Below are positions 46,574 to 55,056 of a stretch of 64,000 bases of DNA, one piece after another (positions within the stretch are counted from its first letter, which is position 1; each line of letters opens with the position of its first letter). The notes beneath the pieces are model-generated. The model saw only the letters and a list, made by a program, of their open reading frames with translations, did not search any database and was not told the DNA's origin. Position numbers and translations under genes: made by a program. Source of the DNA: Fluctibacter halophilus (lineage in GTDB: Bacteria > Pseudomonadota > Gammaproteobacteria > Enterobacterales > Alteromonadaceae); NCBI RefSeq assembly GCF_020687825.1, contig NZ_JAJEWP010000004.1:1-64000 (forward strand), written 5' to 3'.

Positions 46574-47314
46574 TCAGTGTTGGCGCTGACGAACGATTTC
46601 ATACAGGCAGATGCCCGTCGCCACAGAAACATTGAGACTCGATACACTGCCGGCCATTGGCAGTTTAACCAGTTCATCACAGTGTTCCCGGGTTAACCGG
46701 CGCATGCCTTTTCCTTCTGCGCCCATCACCAATGCCATCGGGCCTGTCAGCTTACAATCGTACAGAGTCTGCTGCGCTTCTCCCGCCGTACCGACAATCC
46801 ATACACCGGCCTGTTGCAGACTTTTTAACGTGCGCGACAAATTGGTTACCGCGATTAAAGGGATCACTTCCGCAGCCCCACAGGCCACCTTTCGGGCAGT
46901 CGCGGTGAGCTTGGCCGACTTATCTTTTGGCACCACGATGGCATGTACGCCTGCGGCGTCGGCGGTGCGCAAGCAGGCACCAAGGTTGTGCGGATCGGTA
47001 ACACCATCCAACACCAAAAGAAGGGGTTGCTCGGTGTTATTTAACAGCGCGTCGAGATCGTTTTCGTCGTACTGTCGACCGGGCTTAGCGCGGGCGACCA
47101 CACCTTGGTGTTGCTCGCCGTTGACTTTGTCATCTAACGTCCGGCGTTGACAAAACTGTACCGCCACACCAAACCGTCTGGCCTGATTGACGATATTCAC
47201 CAAACGCTCATCGTCACGGCCTTTTAGCACAAATAATTCGATGAGACGCTCGGGTTCCCTTTCAACAACGGCTTCCAGCGCATGAATGCCATAAAGCCAC
47301 TCAGATTGTGCCAT
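46574..47314 (-). CDS. rlmB: 23S rRNA (guanosine-2251-2'-O)-methyltransferase
   Basis: A 246-residue SpoU/TrmH-family (SPOUT) methyltransferase. It has an N-terminal substrate-binding domain ([17 protein letters not shown]) and the knotted catalytic part with [34 protein letters not shown] and [17 protein letters not shown]. It modifies G2251 in the P-loop of 23S rRNA. It begins two bases after rnr, the usual rnr-rlmB order. Confidence 0.96.
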   Translation of the reverse strand: MAQSEWLYGIHALEAVVEREPERLIELFVLKGRDDERLVNIVNQARRFGVAVQFCQRRTLDDKVNGEQHQGVVARAKPGRQYDENDLDALLNNTEQPLLLVLDGVTDPHNLGACLRTADAAGVHAIVVPKDKSAKLTATARKVACGAAEVIPLIAVTNLSRTLKSLQQAGVWIVGTAGEAQQTLYDCKLTGPMALVMGAEGKGMRRLTREHCDELVKLPMAGSVSSLNVSVATGICLYEIVRQRQH

Positions 47315-47316
47315 GC

Positions 47317-49626
47317 CTACTTCTTCCTCTTTGACGACGAGCGTCGGGTTTTACGTTCACTTTTGTTTTTTGGTGCCGCTTTGGTGCCTCGCTTGTCTTT
47401 CTTGGCGCTGGCTTTCTTCACCGGTACAGATTTACCCGAGCGGGTTTTGCCCGCGGGCTCGTCTAACAAAAAGTCGATCTTGCGTTCATCAAGATTAACC
47501 GCTGCAACTTTGACCCGCACTTGGTCACCCAATCGGTAGCGGCGATTTCCGCTTTCTCCAATCAACGACTGGTGTACCTCATCAAAATGGTAGTAATCAT
47601 TCTCCAATGAGGAAATATGCACCAGACCGTCAATATGAAACTCTGCCAAACGCACAAAAAATCCAAACCCGGTGACAGAGGCGATCACCCCCTCAAACGT
47701 GTCACCCACGTGATCGAGCATAAACTCACACTTGAGCCAATCGGCCACATCGCGGGTGGCGTCGTCTGCCCGACGCTCGGTAAGCGAGCACTGTTCGCCA
47801 AGAGATTCGATATCCTCATGACTGTAGAGCTTGCCGCCGGTATTGTTTTTACGACCAGCCTTTTTATCCAGCACACCTTTGATCGCCCGGTGCACCACCA
47901 AATCAGGATAGCGCCGGATTGGCGACGTGAAATGCGCATACGCTTCCAGGGCCAGACCAAAGTGACCGATATTGTCACCGTCATACACGGCCTGTTTCAT
48001 GGAACGCAGCAACATGGTCTGGATCAGTTCCTGGTCCGGGCGGTTGCGTACCTTCTCTACCACATCGGTGAAGTCACTGGGCTTGGCCCCTTCCCGTATA
48101 TGGTGTTCAATGCCCACTTCGGCCAAATAGCTGGTGAAGCTGGCTAACCGATCCGCACTGGGCTCATCATGGATCCGGTACAAGCCCTCTGCTTGGTTAG
48201 TTTGTAAAAAGTCCGCCGCGGCCACATTGGCCAGGATCATGCACTCTTCAATGAGCTTATGGGCATCATTGCGCACCACCGGCACAATGTGATCAATCTT
48301 ACGCTGAGCATTGAAGATAAATTTATTTTCCTGGGTCTCAAACTCAATCGCCCCACGACGCTGGCGCGCCCGTTTGAGGGTTTTGAACATGTCATGCAGG
48401 TGACGCAAATGATGAACGAAAGGTTCGTAGCGTTTATACAGGTCAGGATCACCCTGCAAAATGCCCCACACCTTGGTATAGGTCAAACGAGCGTGTGAAT
48501 TCATCACCGCTTCGTAAAACTGATATTCGGTCAATTTTCCCTGCGCACTGATGGTCATTTCACAGACCATGCAAAGACGGTCAACCTGAGGGTTCAGGGA
48601 ACACAATCCGTTCGACAGGACTTCCGGCAACATGGGGATCACTTGCTCAGGGAAATACACCGAGTTGCCACGATTGATGGCTTCCTGATCCAGTGCAGTA
48701 CCCGGTCTGACGTAATAGCTCACGTCGGCTATGGCGACCCATAACTGCCAACCGCCTCCGTCGAGGGGTTCGCAGAACACCGCATCATCGAAATCCCGCG
48801 CATCCTCACCATCGATAGTGACCAGCGGCAACTGACGCAAGTCGATACGCCCCTGCTTGGCCTGCTCCGGTACCGACTCCTGCAAACCCTCAATTTGCCG
48901 CGTCACACCTTTGGGCCACTGATGGGGAATATCAAACGTGCGCAAGGCCATTTCAATTTCCATACCCGGTGCCATATGTTCACCGAGTACTTCCACAATT
49001 TTGCCGATCGGATTGACCCGTTTGCGAGGCCGTTGGGTTAACTCAACCACTACGATGTGTCCCTGGCGGGCTGCACCCACCAGCTCAGGAGGGATGATAA
49101 TTTCGTGGCTGATGCGACTGTCATCCGGGATCACGATCCCCACACCATTTTCAAAGAAATAACGTCCGACTATCGGCTCTGTACGTGGCTCTACCACCCT
49201 GACAATCCGGGCCTCACGGCGTCCTCGCTTGTCCAATCCGCTCTCTTTGGCAAGTACCACATCACCATGCAGCACCGTGGCCATCTGAGCATCATGAATG
49301 AACAAGTCTTTCTCGCCATCTTCCCGCTTCAGAAAACCAAAGCCATCCCGGTGGCCGATCACCCGCCCACGGATAAGGTCCATTTTGTCCACCAGCCCGT
49401 ATTTTTTCTGGCGGTTGAAGATGATTTGTCCTTCCCGCTCCATCGCTCTGAGGCGACGTTGAATACCGACGCGACCATCCTCATCGTTAGCATCTACACG
49501 CTGGCAGATCTCGAGAAACGACATCGGTTTTTTTTCATCCTGAAGTACCTGTAACAGATACTCCCGGCTGGCGACCGGATTGTCGTATTTCTCTTTCTCG
49601 CGTTGGTAGTAGGGATCGTCACTCAT
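47317..49626 (-). CDS. rnr: Ribonuclease R
   Basis: A 769-residue 3'-5' exoribonuclease. Order: N-terminal helix-turn-helix-like region, cold-shock domains ([20 protein letters not shown]), the RNB catalytic domain with [13 protein letters not shown] and [15 protein letters not shown], an S1 domain near the C-terminus ([20 protein letters not shown]) and a Lys/Arg/Ser-rich tail. It degrades structured RNA and assists in ribosome quality control and trans-translation. It is co-transcribed with rlmB. Confidence 0.97.
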   Translation of the reverse strand: MSDDPYYQREKEKYDNPVASREYLLQVLQDEKKPMSFLEICQRVDANDEDGRVGIQRRLRAMEREGQIIFNRQKKYGLVDKMDLIRGRVIGHRDGFGFLKREDGEKDLFIHDAQMATVLHGDVVLAKESGLDKRGRREARIVRVVEPRTEPIVGRYFFENGVGIVIPDDSRISHEIIIPPELVGAARQGHIVVVELTQRPRKRVNPIGKIVEVLGEHMAPGMEIEMALRTFDIPHQWPKGVTRQIEGLQESVPEQAKQGRIDLRQLPLVTIDGEDARDFDDAVFCEPLDGGGWQLWVAIADVSYYVRPGTALDQEAINRGNSVYFPEQVIPMLPEVLSNGLCSLNPQVDRLCMVCEMTISAQGKLTEYQFYEAVMNSHARLTYTKVWGILQGDPDLYKRYEPFVHHLRHLHDMFKTLKRARQRRGAIEFETQENKFIFNAQRKIDHIVPVVRNDAHKLIEECMILANVAAADFLQTNQAEGLYRIHDEPSADRLASFTSYLAEVGIEHHIREGAKPSDFTDVVEKVRNRPDQELIQTMLLRSMKQAVYDGDNIGHFGLALEAYAHFTSPIRRYPDLVVHRAIKGVLDKKAGRKNNTGGKLYSHEDIESLGEQCSLTERRADDATRDVADWLKCEFMLDHVGDTFEGVIASVTGFGFFVRLAEFHIDGLVHISSLENDYYHFDEVHQSLIGESGNRRYRLGDQVRVKVAAVNLDERKIDFLLDEPAGKTRSGKSVPVKKASAKKDKRGTKAAPKNKSERKTRRSSSKRKK

Positions 49627-49721
49627 GGTGTTCTTTTCAGGCGGGATGTTGGCAACAGTATAACCAACTCAAGGGTTGTTTTGCGAAGCCTTTCGGTTGA
49701 TTGTCATTTATACCAAGGGGG

Positions 49722-49745
49722 AAAGCGGCACAGAAACACCGCTTT
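49722..49745 (-). terminator. Weak hairpin after the flavin reductase gene
   Basis: AAAGCGG and CCGCTTT pair around a 10-base loop, 18 bases past the stop at 49763. The tail on the minus strand is CCCCC rather than U, so this is only a weak candidate. Confidence 0.3.
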
Positions 49746-49762
49746 TCGACCGCCAATAACAC

Positions 49763-50464
49763 TCAGATAAAGTCGTAGGCATCACCAAACAAATGATCCA
49801 GCAGTAATCCTTTGGCATGGAAGTCTTCCCGGGCGACACCGGCCATTTCAAACCGACCCGCGACATAGACGTGATAAGGTTCCAATGACACAAAATCTTC
49901 AAGAACAGCCTTATGCACCCAGCCGGTCTTGCCGGTCCAATCTGCCGGCGGCTTTTCCACCACAGGGATAAAGGTAAAGTGTTTGAAATCACGTTCAAGC
50001 GCTTTTAATTCATCAAACGCGTATAAGTCTTCGAACGTTTGGGCGCCCCAATACAAATACACTGGCTCATGACCGTTAATGGGCAATAGCGCTTGAAGGA
50101 TAGCACGGGTGTATGAAAAGCCCGTTCCCCCCGCCAGTAACACGGTAGGATGTTGCCCATCGGTCACCAATGCCGCATTGCCATGCCCACCATCAATTGT
50201 CACTTGGGAAGCGCTCTGCATTTCGGTGAGCACTTCTGCGGCATATTGATTATCCGCACCTGCGCCAATATGCAGTTCAATCACACCATCTTCACTCGGG
50301 GCATTTGCAATCGAAAATGGACGCCGGTCCTGCTCTGACATAACCACCTTCAGGTATTGACCGGGCCGATAATTGAAAGGCTGCTCAGGCTGCAACCGCA
50401 CACGGCTGACCTGTTGAGTTAACGGTTCGATTGCCAATACGCGGGCTTGTGTTTCTTTCATCAT
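49763..50464 (-). CDS. fre: NAD(P)H-flavin reductase (Fre-type)
   Basis: A 233-residue oxidoreductase of the ferredoxin-NADP reductase fold. It has the flavin-binding FNYRPGQYLKVV and RPFSIANAP and the nicotinamide-binding LLAGGTGFSYTRAIL. It reduces free flavins, which supplies reduced FMN for iron release, for other flavin enzymes and for prenyl-FMN chemistry. It directly follows ubiD (12-base gap), a pairing seen in many gammaproteobacteria. Two adjacent ATG codons are possible starts. Confidence 0.9.
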   Translation of the reverse strand: MMKETQARVLAIEPLTQQVSRVRLQPEQPFNYRPGQYLKVVMSEQDRRPFSIANAPSEDGVIELHIGAGADNQYAAEVLTEMQSASQVTIDGGHGNAALVTDGQHPTVLLAGGTGFSYTRAILQALLPINGHEPVYLYWGAQTFEDLYAFDELKALERDFKHFTFIPVVEKPPADWTGKTGWVHKAVLEDFVSLEPYHVYVAGRFEMAGVAREDFHAKGLLLDHLFGDAYDFI

Positions 50465-50476
50465 TATTACTTCATC

Positions 50477-51967
50477 TTAATCGTTTTTAGGTGCTTGGTC
50501 GGACAACAAATCCAACGACTCCCACAGTTCATCCACGCGGGCTTTCACAGCATCGTCCATCACAATGGGGTCACCCCACTCCCGGTCCGTTTCGCCAGGC
50601 CACTTGTTGGTGGCATCCATTCCCATTTTTGATCCCAGCCCGGAGACCGGAGAGGCAAAATCCAGATAGTCAATCGGCGTGCTTTCTATCATGGTAGTGT
50701 CTCGGGCAGGATCCATGCGGGTCGTAATCGCCCAAATCACGTCCTGCCAATCACGGGCATTCACATCGTCATCACACACAATAACAAACTTAGTGTACAT
50801 AAACTGGCGCAAAAACGACCACACGCCCATCATGACCCGCTTGGCATGACCAGGATATTGCTTTTTCATTGTCACCACGGCCATTCGGTAAGAACAGCCT
50901 TCCGGTGGCAGGTAAAAATCGACGATTTCCGGGAACTGCTTTTGCAAAATGGGCACAAACACTTCATTCAGTGCCACGCCAAGGATCGCCGGTTCGTCAG
51001 GCGGTCGGCCGGTGTAGGTAGAATGGTAAATGGGGTTTTTACGGTGGGTAATGTGGGTCACCGTAAATACCGGAAAATCGTCCACTTCATTGTAATAGCC
51101 GGTATGGTCTCCGTATGGACCTTCCGGTGCCGTCTCTCCTGGCGCAATATAACCTTCCAGTACAATTTCGGCACTGGCCGGGACCTGAAGGTCGTTACTG
51201 ATCGATTTCACCACTTCGGTCTTGTCGCCGCGCAACAGGCCGGCAAACGCATACTCCGACAGGGTGTCAGGTACCGGTGTCACAGCACCAAGAATGGTGG
51301 CTGGATCAGCCCCCAACGCCACGGACACCGGATAATTCTGGCCGGGATTCAGGTCGGTGAACTCTTTAAAATCCAGCGCACCGCCACGGTGTGACAGCCA
51401 ACGCATGATCAGTTTGTTTTTCGCCAATACTTGCTGACGGTAAATGCCCAGATTCTGGCGTTTTTTATGTGGCCCTTGGGTTATCGTTAATCCCCAGGTA
51501 ATCAGAGGTGCAGCATCCTTTGGCCAGCAACGCTGAATAGGAAGACGGGTCAAATCGACATCATCGCCCTGCAACACCACTTCCTGGCAGGGTGCTTTGC
51601 TGACCGTTTTGGCCGGCATGTTGAGCACCTGCTTAAACACGGGCAACTTTTCCCACAAGTCTTTTAAGCCTTTTGGGGGCTCTGGTTCTTTCAGATAAGC
51701 AAGTAACTGACCGACCTCACGCAGGGCTGATACATCCGGTTGTCCCATGCCCATAGCCACTCGTTCGGGTGTACCGAACAAGTTAGCCAGTACCGGAATG
51801 TTGTAGCCCTTGGGGTTTTCGAACAACAATGCAGGTCCGCCGGCACGTAACACCCGGTCGGCAATCTCGGTCATTTCCAGATCGGTATCAATGGGGTGCG
51901 TGACACGCTTCAGTTGCCCCATTGATTCAAGTTTGGTGATAAAATCCCGTAAGTCTTTGTATTTCAT
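50477..51967 (-). CDS. ubiD: 3-octaprenyl-4-hydroxybenzoate decarboxylase
   Basis: A 496-residue decarboxylase of ubiquinone synthesis that uses prenylated FMN made by UbiX. It starts [20 protein letters not shown] and contains [13 protein letters not shown], the conserved loop with active-site acids, and [19 protein letters not shown]. Length is normal. It is expected to be cytoplasmic and membrane-associated. It forms a two-gene unit with the flavin reductase. Confidence 0.97.
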   Translation of the reverse strand: MKYKDLRDFITKLESMGQLKRVTHPIDTDLEMTEIADRVLRAGGPALLFENPKGYNIPVLANLFGTPERVAMGMGQPDVSALREVGQLLAYLKEPEPPKGLKDLWEKLPVFKQVLNMPAKTVSKAPCQEVVLQGDDVDLTRLPIQRCWPKDAAPLITWGLTITQGPHKKRQNLGIYRQQVLAKNKLIMRWLSHRGGALDFKEFTDLNPGQNYPVSVALGADPATILGAVTPVPDTLSEYAFAGLLRGDKTEVVKSISNDLQVPASAEIVLEGYIAPGETAPEGPYGDHTGYYNEVDDFPVFTVTHITHRKNPIYHSTYTGRPPDEPAILGVALNEVFVPILQKQFPEIVDFYLPPEGCSYRMAVVTMKKQYPGHAKRVMMGVWSFLRQFMYTKFVIVCDDDVNARDWQDVIWAITTRMDPARDTTMIESTPIDYLDFASPVSGLGSKMGMDATNKWPGETDREWGDPIVMDDAVKARVDELWESLDLLSDQAPKND

Positions 51968-52027
51968 ATCGAAGACAGTAGACGTGTGATAGCGGGATTA
52001 TAAACGTGTCGTCGATGACTTACGAGT

Positions 52028-52573
52028 CTAGTCGCTTTTCATCTGCTCTGTAACGGAAATTTCGTACTCACCTGTCGCCGAAGGCTCGGAGATTTGGACC
52101 TCAACAGGAGACTTGAAATGCATCCCAGCTCCTTCGATCATGCCGCAGGCCACAGAAATGAGACGATGATTGGAACGGTAGGACAATCGAATATGGTTGC
52201 CTTGTGTTTCAAGCACGCCAATGTGCGGCAATTCGGCTTCCGGGTATTGATCACGCACCTGTTTATGTACTTCGCTGTCCAGGGATGCCAGCATTGGGAT
52301 CACCCGTTGATACGGCGTCAGCATTTTGGCATGACGGGTGGCAAAGCGAGAGAACAAATAGCGGCCGAAATGCAGTTGCAAGCGTGCTTCACTGACCCCG
52401 GTACGACGTGATGTCACGGTCAGCAAGCGTTTGAAATCTTCAAAAGGATAATAGCCGTCCGGTTTGTACATGCCTCCCACGGGGGCGCATTGCGACATCA
52501 CCTCGGTAACCAGCGTTTTTCCAAAGTTATCTTCTAACAATTCAGCAAAGCTCGACATTACTACACCCAACAC
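52028..52573 (-). CDS. Stand-alone H-NOX (heme NO/O2-binding) protein with altered YxSxR motif
   Basis: A 181-residue protein of the H-NOX family. It aligns throughout: the N-terminus MLGVVMSSFAELLEDNFG, LQLHFGRYLFSRFA, the proximal heme ligand His103 in EVHKQVRDQYPEAELP, and Pro116. The heme-propionate motif reads Y132-R-S134-N-H136-R137, so the conserved Arg of YxSxR is replaced by His, with an Arg one residue later. It probably senses NO. No partner kinase or cyclase is adjacent. The GTG start is supported by a GGAG Shine-Dalgarno. Confidence 0.85.
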   Translation of the reverse strand: MLGVVMSSFAELLEDNFGKTLVTEVMSQCAPVGGMYKPDGYYPFEDFKRLLTVTSRRTGVSEARLQLHFGRYLFSRFATRHAKMLTPYQRVIPMLASLDSEVHKQVRDQYPEAELPHIGVLETQGNHIRLSYRSNHRLISVACGMIEGAGMHFKSPVEVQISEPSATGEYEISVTEQMKSD

Positions 52574-52738
52574 GACCTTTCTCCAACCTCATCGTTTTCA
52601 GGATCAACTATAGCCCAGCCCGGTCATCACGATAATTAGACATTAGTTCATAACGTTTACCCGTTTGGTCCCTGCAACTTTGAGCTTGCAGGCATAACAC
52701 ACTACGATGAGAGACAATGACATGAGAGGGAATCCGCA

Positions 52739-53233
52739 ATGAAACCGATATTAATGGCTTGCTTGACCTTGCTGTGGGCCGGCAGCAGTTTCGCCAGTTG
52801 CGAAACACAACACTATCAGGCATTTGACTTCTGGCTAGGACAGTGGCGAGTGGAAACAGCGTCCGGCAAACTGGCAGGGCACAACCGCATCGAAAAGACA
52901 CTCAATGGTTGCGTGGTTACCGAGCATTACACGACCGCCAAAGGATACGAAGGTAACAGCCTCAACATCTATGATCGACAAACCGGACAATGGCATCAGA
53001 CCTGGATGGACAATTCCGGGCTTTTGTTACAGCTCGATGGTGGTATGGTAGACAATGCAATGGTCTTGCAAGGCCAGGGCAAAAATGCGCAGGGTGAACC
53101 TGTTACACACCGTATTACCTGGACGCCCAATCCAAATGGTACGGTACGGCAACACTGGGAATCGTCGACTGATAGTGGTGTAACCTGGCAAACACTGTTT
53201 GATGGGACATACTATCGTGACGCATCCGACTAG
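52739..53233 (+). CDS. Secreted DUF1579-like protein
   Basis: A 164-residue protein with signal peptide (cleavage likely after SFAS, about residue 20). It then has FDFWLGQWRVETASGKLAGH and SLNIYDRQTGQWHQTWMDN, a lipocalin-like beta-barrel signature shared with DUF1579-type proteins. A single Cys follows the signal peptide. Function is unknown. It is followed after 14 bases by the TIGR02647-like gene on the same strand. Confidence 0.7.
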   Translation: MKPILMACLTLLWAGSSFASCETQHYQAFDFWLGQWRVETASGKLAGHNRIEKTLNGCVVTEHYTTAKGYEGNSLNIYDRQTGQWHQTWMDNSGLLLQLDGGMVDNAMVLQGQGKNAQGEPVTHRITWTPNPNGTVRQHWESSTDSGVTWQTLFDGTYYRDASD

Positions 53234-53247
53234 CCAAAGGAGTCCTT

Positions 53248-53499
53248 ATGGCGTTTACGCAACACATGGCAGAAGAGCTCGATCTGCTGTTAAAGTTTCC
53301 AACCCAGAGCATGATGCAAGGCCTGAAAATTCATCACGATGCACCGGCATCAACGGTCGCTGCGGCACAACGACTGTTTGACAAAGGGATCATCAGCCAA
53401 CCTGACGGTGGATACCTGACCGATCTGGGTCACGATCTCATCGATCACGCGCAGCGACTGGCAATGGCTCTGACCCCAAAAACCGCCTCGTCAGGGTGA
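53248..53499 (+). CDS. TIGR02647 family small protein
   Basis: An 83-residue protein with family features I recall for TIGR02647: a start similar to FTQHMAEELDLLLKF and the strongly conserved AAAQRLFDKGIISQPDGGYL. The C-terminal part resembles a small winged-helix wing, so DNA binding has been suggested, but no function is established. A good Shine-Dalgarno (AAAGGAG) precedes the start. Confidence 0.72.
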   Translation: MAFTQHMAEELDLLLKFPTQSMMQGLKIHHDAPASTVAAAQRLFDKGIISQPDGGYLTDLGHDLIDHAQRLAMALTPKTASSG

Positions 53500-53523
53500 A
53501 GGATTTGGAATCGGGGCCGATAA
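53497..53523 (+). promoter_or_regulatory. Sigma-28 (FliA)-type promoter ahead of motX
   Basis: GCCGATAA at 53516-53523 is a perfect match to the sigma-28 -10 element. Eleven bases upstream is TGAAGGAT (53497-53504), a partial match to TAAAGTTT. The -10 lies 42 bases before the motX start. Flagellar motor genes, including motX in Vibrio, are typical sigma-28 targets. Confidence 0.72.
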
Positions 53524-53565
53524 AACAGGAGTACTCATTACACCCGGCCTCGTAGGAAGTATTTT

Positions 53566-54198
53566 ATGACAGTTCGGCAACTCAAATTAGTGGCAGCCGT
53601 CTCACTGGTGTTGTCAGCAAGTGCTGGCAACGCTGCAGAGGAAGTACAAGCTGTACAGTTGTACAGCCAGGAAGCGCTGTTGAACATGATCGATAACAAT
53701 ACCCATCTTGACCGTGTCGTGATGGACCGTTGTCAATTGGTCCAGGATATTGAGGCCCGCGCCGAAACACTGAAAATCCCCGCTTACCAGTTTTTGTGGG
53801 GTGACATGCTTGCCTGGGGCGTCTGCGTAGAAGCTGATCCTGAGCGCGGTATTGCACAAATTCAGGACGCCGCAGACCAAGGGCTGGCGGCTGCACTTGA
53901 GCAACTTGGTCGCTACTATGCGTTAGGCACATTGGTCCAGAAAGACGTCGACCGTGGCATCATTTTTTTGCGTGAGGCCTCTGCTCTGGGCAACTTGAAA
54001 GCGCAACTGCGCCTGGCTGATCTGTTCATAGAAGGGCATGGCAGTCCTTACGACTATCAGGATGCCTATCATTGGCTGTATAACGCCATTACCGACGACA
54101 AGAAAACCCACCAGCGTATCGCTGATTGCCTGACCGCATTGGCCAACCTGATGCATCCCAAAGCCGTACGACTGGCCAAGCGCCCATTGGAAAACTGA
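53566..54198 (+). CDS. motX: Sodium-driven flagellar motor component MotX
   Basis: A 210-residue periplasmic protein with a signal peptide (cleavage around NAAEE, residue 24) and Sel1/TPR-like repeats. The segment FLWGDMLAWGVCVEADPERG and LEQLGRYYALGTLVQKDVDR match MotX. With MotY it forms the T ring that holds the PomA/PomB stator in the sodium-driven polar motor. Two Cys (about residues 49 and 84) fit the known disulfide pattern. It is a single gene; motY and the stator genes are not in the window. A sigma-28-type promoter precedes it. Confidence 0.9.
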   Translation: MTVRQLKLVAAVSLVLSASAGNAAEEVQAVQLYSQEALLNMIDNNTHLDRVVMDRCQLVQDIEARAETLKIPAYQFLWGDMLAWGVCVEADPERGIAQIQDAADQGLAAALEQLGRYYALGTLVQKDVDRGIIFLREASALGNLKAQLRLADLFIEGHGSPYDYQDAYHWLYNAITDDKKTHQRIADCLTALANLMHPKAVRLAKRPLEN

Positions 54199-54240
54199 GG
54201 ATAATAGGGCAGCAGCACCAATCGCTGGGTTTAATCGCGC

Positions 54241-54921
54241 CTAATCCTGCACAAAGGTTTCAAACTGATTGGGCAGATAGCCTGACAACTGCCCTGCCAG
54301 TGACACATAGGCCTGAAGCGCGGGTTCGAGACCATTAAAAATACTCGGCAGCGCGGTAACCAGTTGTTGATTGCCCGCTTCACGAGCCTGCGCAACGGCC
54401 AGAGGCACATTGGCGAAAGTGGAAAACAGTCGCAAACAATGCTTGAGGGTTTTGGCCGCATCTGGGGCTTTATGCGGATCTTTGTGTTGCATGCGTTGCC
54501 AGGCGTGTTGCCAGGTATTCTCCAGTTGCTTGTGAGCAGCCAATCCGCCGGTTAACCACAGACTGACTGGCGCGTCGGCCTGGTCGATTGCGGGACATTC
54601 GTAGCCGCCAGGCAACAAGGGATCGCCACTGCGCATTGCCGCCAATTGCTGCTGCAACCCCTTCATCAACACATCTGCCAAGGCATCTGCCTGGGTTTGA
54701 TCCGGCAACTGACCATGCACAGCCAGCGACCAAGGCAGCCATTGATCCGGCATAGGTATTTCCGGGGCCGACGCAACAAAACACACCAACCCCGCCACAT
54801 GGTCAGTGGGATGAACAATATTGGCTAACGGACCACAGGTCAGTTCGGACAGGCTAGCGTACCATTCAGGCGGTGTGTGCATGAGCAATTCCACGGGTTC
54901 AACTGCCTGCCACCATAGCAA
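54241..54921 (-). CDS. YecA/UPF0149-like protein
   Basis: A 226-residue protein tentatively placed with UPF0149/YecA. The segment HVAGLVCFVASAPEIPMPDQ followed by WLPW resembles the 'GFL-x-A-x2-SGP-x2-P-x2-WLP' start of that family, and VSLWLTGGLAAHKQLENTWQ matches its W-x-x-G-x-x-x-G region. It lacks the C-terminal zinc-binding SEC-C motif. The start is uncertain: TTG at 54921 or ATG at 54882. It is convergent with motX and divergent from the znuD-like gene. Function is unknown. Confidence 0.6.
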   Translation of the reverse strand: MLWWQAVEPVELLMHTPPEWYASLSELTCGPLANIVHPTDHVAGLVCFVASAPEIPMPDQWLPWSLAVHGQLPDQTQADALADVLMKGLQQQLAAMRSGDPLLPGGYECPAIDQADAPVSLWLTGGLAAHKQLENTWQHAWQRMQHKDPHKAPDAAKTLKHCLRLFSTFANVPLAVAQAREAGNQQLVTALPSIFNGLEPALQAYVSLAGQLSGYLPNQFETFVQD

Positions 54922-54982
54922 ACTTGATCAGGTTGCCCAAGACAGACTGCGGCAAAAAAGCGTTCAATGGCACACTAAGTAG

Positions 54983-55042
54983 TTGACCTGCCTATCCGCA
55001 TTAATGTTATATTATCACATATCACTTGTGACAATATAACAT
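54983..55042 (+). promoter_or_regulatory. Zur-type palindrome and promoter of the znuD-like gene
   Basis: ATGTTATATTATCACA (55004-55019) and its inverted copy TGTGACAATATAACAT (55027-55042) match at 15 of 16 bases. Each arm resembles a Zur operator (TGTTATA-x-TATAACA type). TTGACC at 54983 can serve as -35, with a TATATT-like -10 inside the left arm. Binding of Zur with zinc would block this promoter. Confidence 0.75.
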
Positions 55043-55056
55043 AATGGAACACGACT

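Noticed and set aside
46552-46680. N-terminal extension of the sugar-binding protein frame into rlmB
   Set aside because: The extension overlaps the conserved C-terminus of rlmB, and a normal signal peptide starts at the ATG at 46551.
47617-48147. 176-residue plus-strand frame inside rnr
   Set aside because: It is antisense to the RNB and S1 domains of RNase R with no features of its own.
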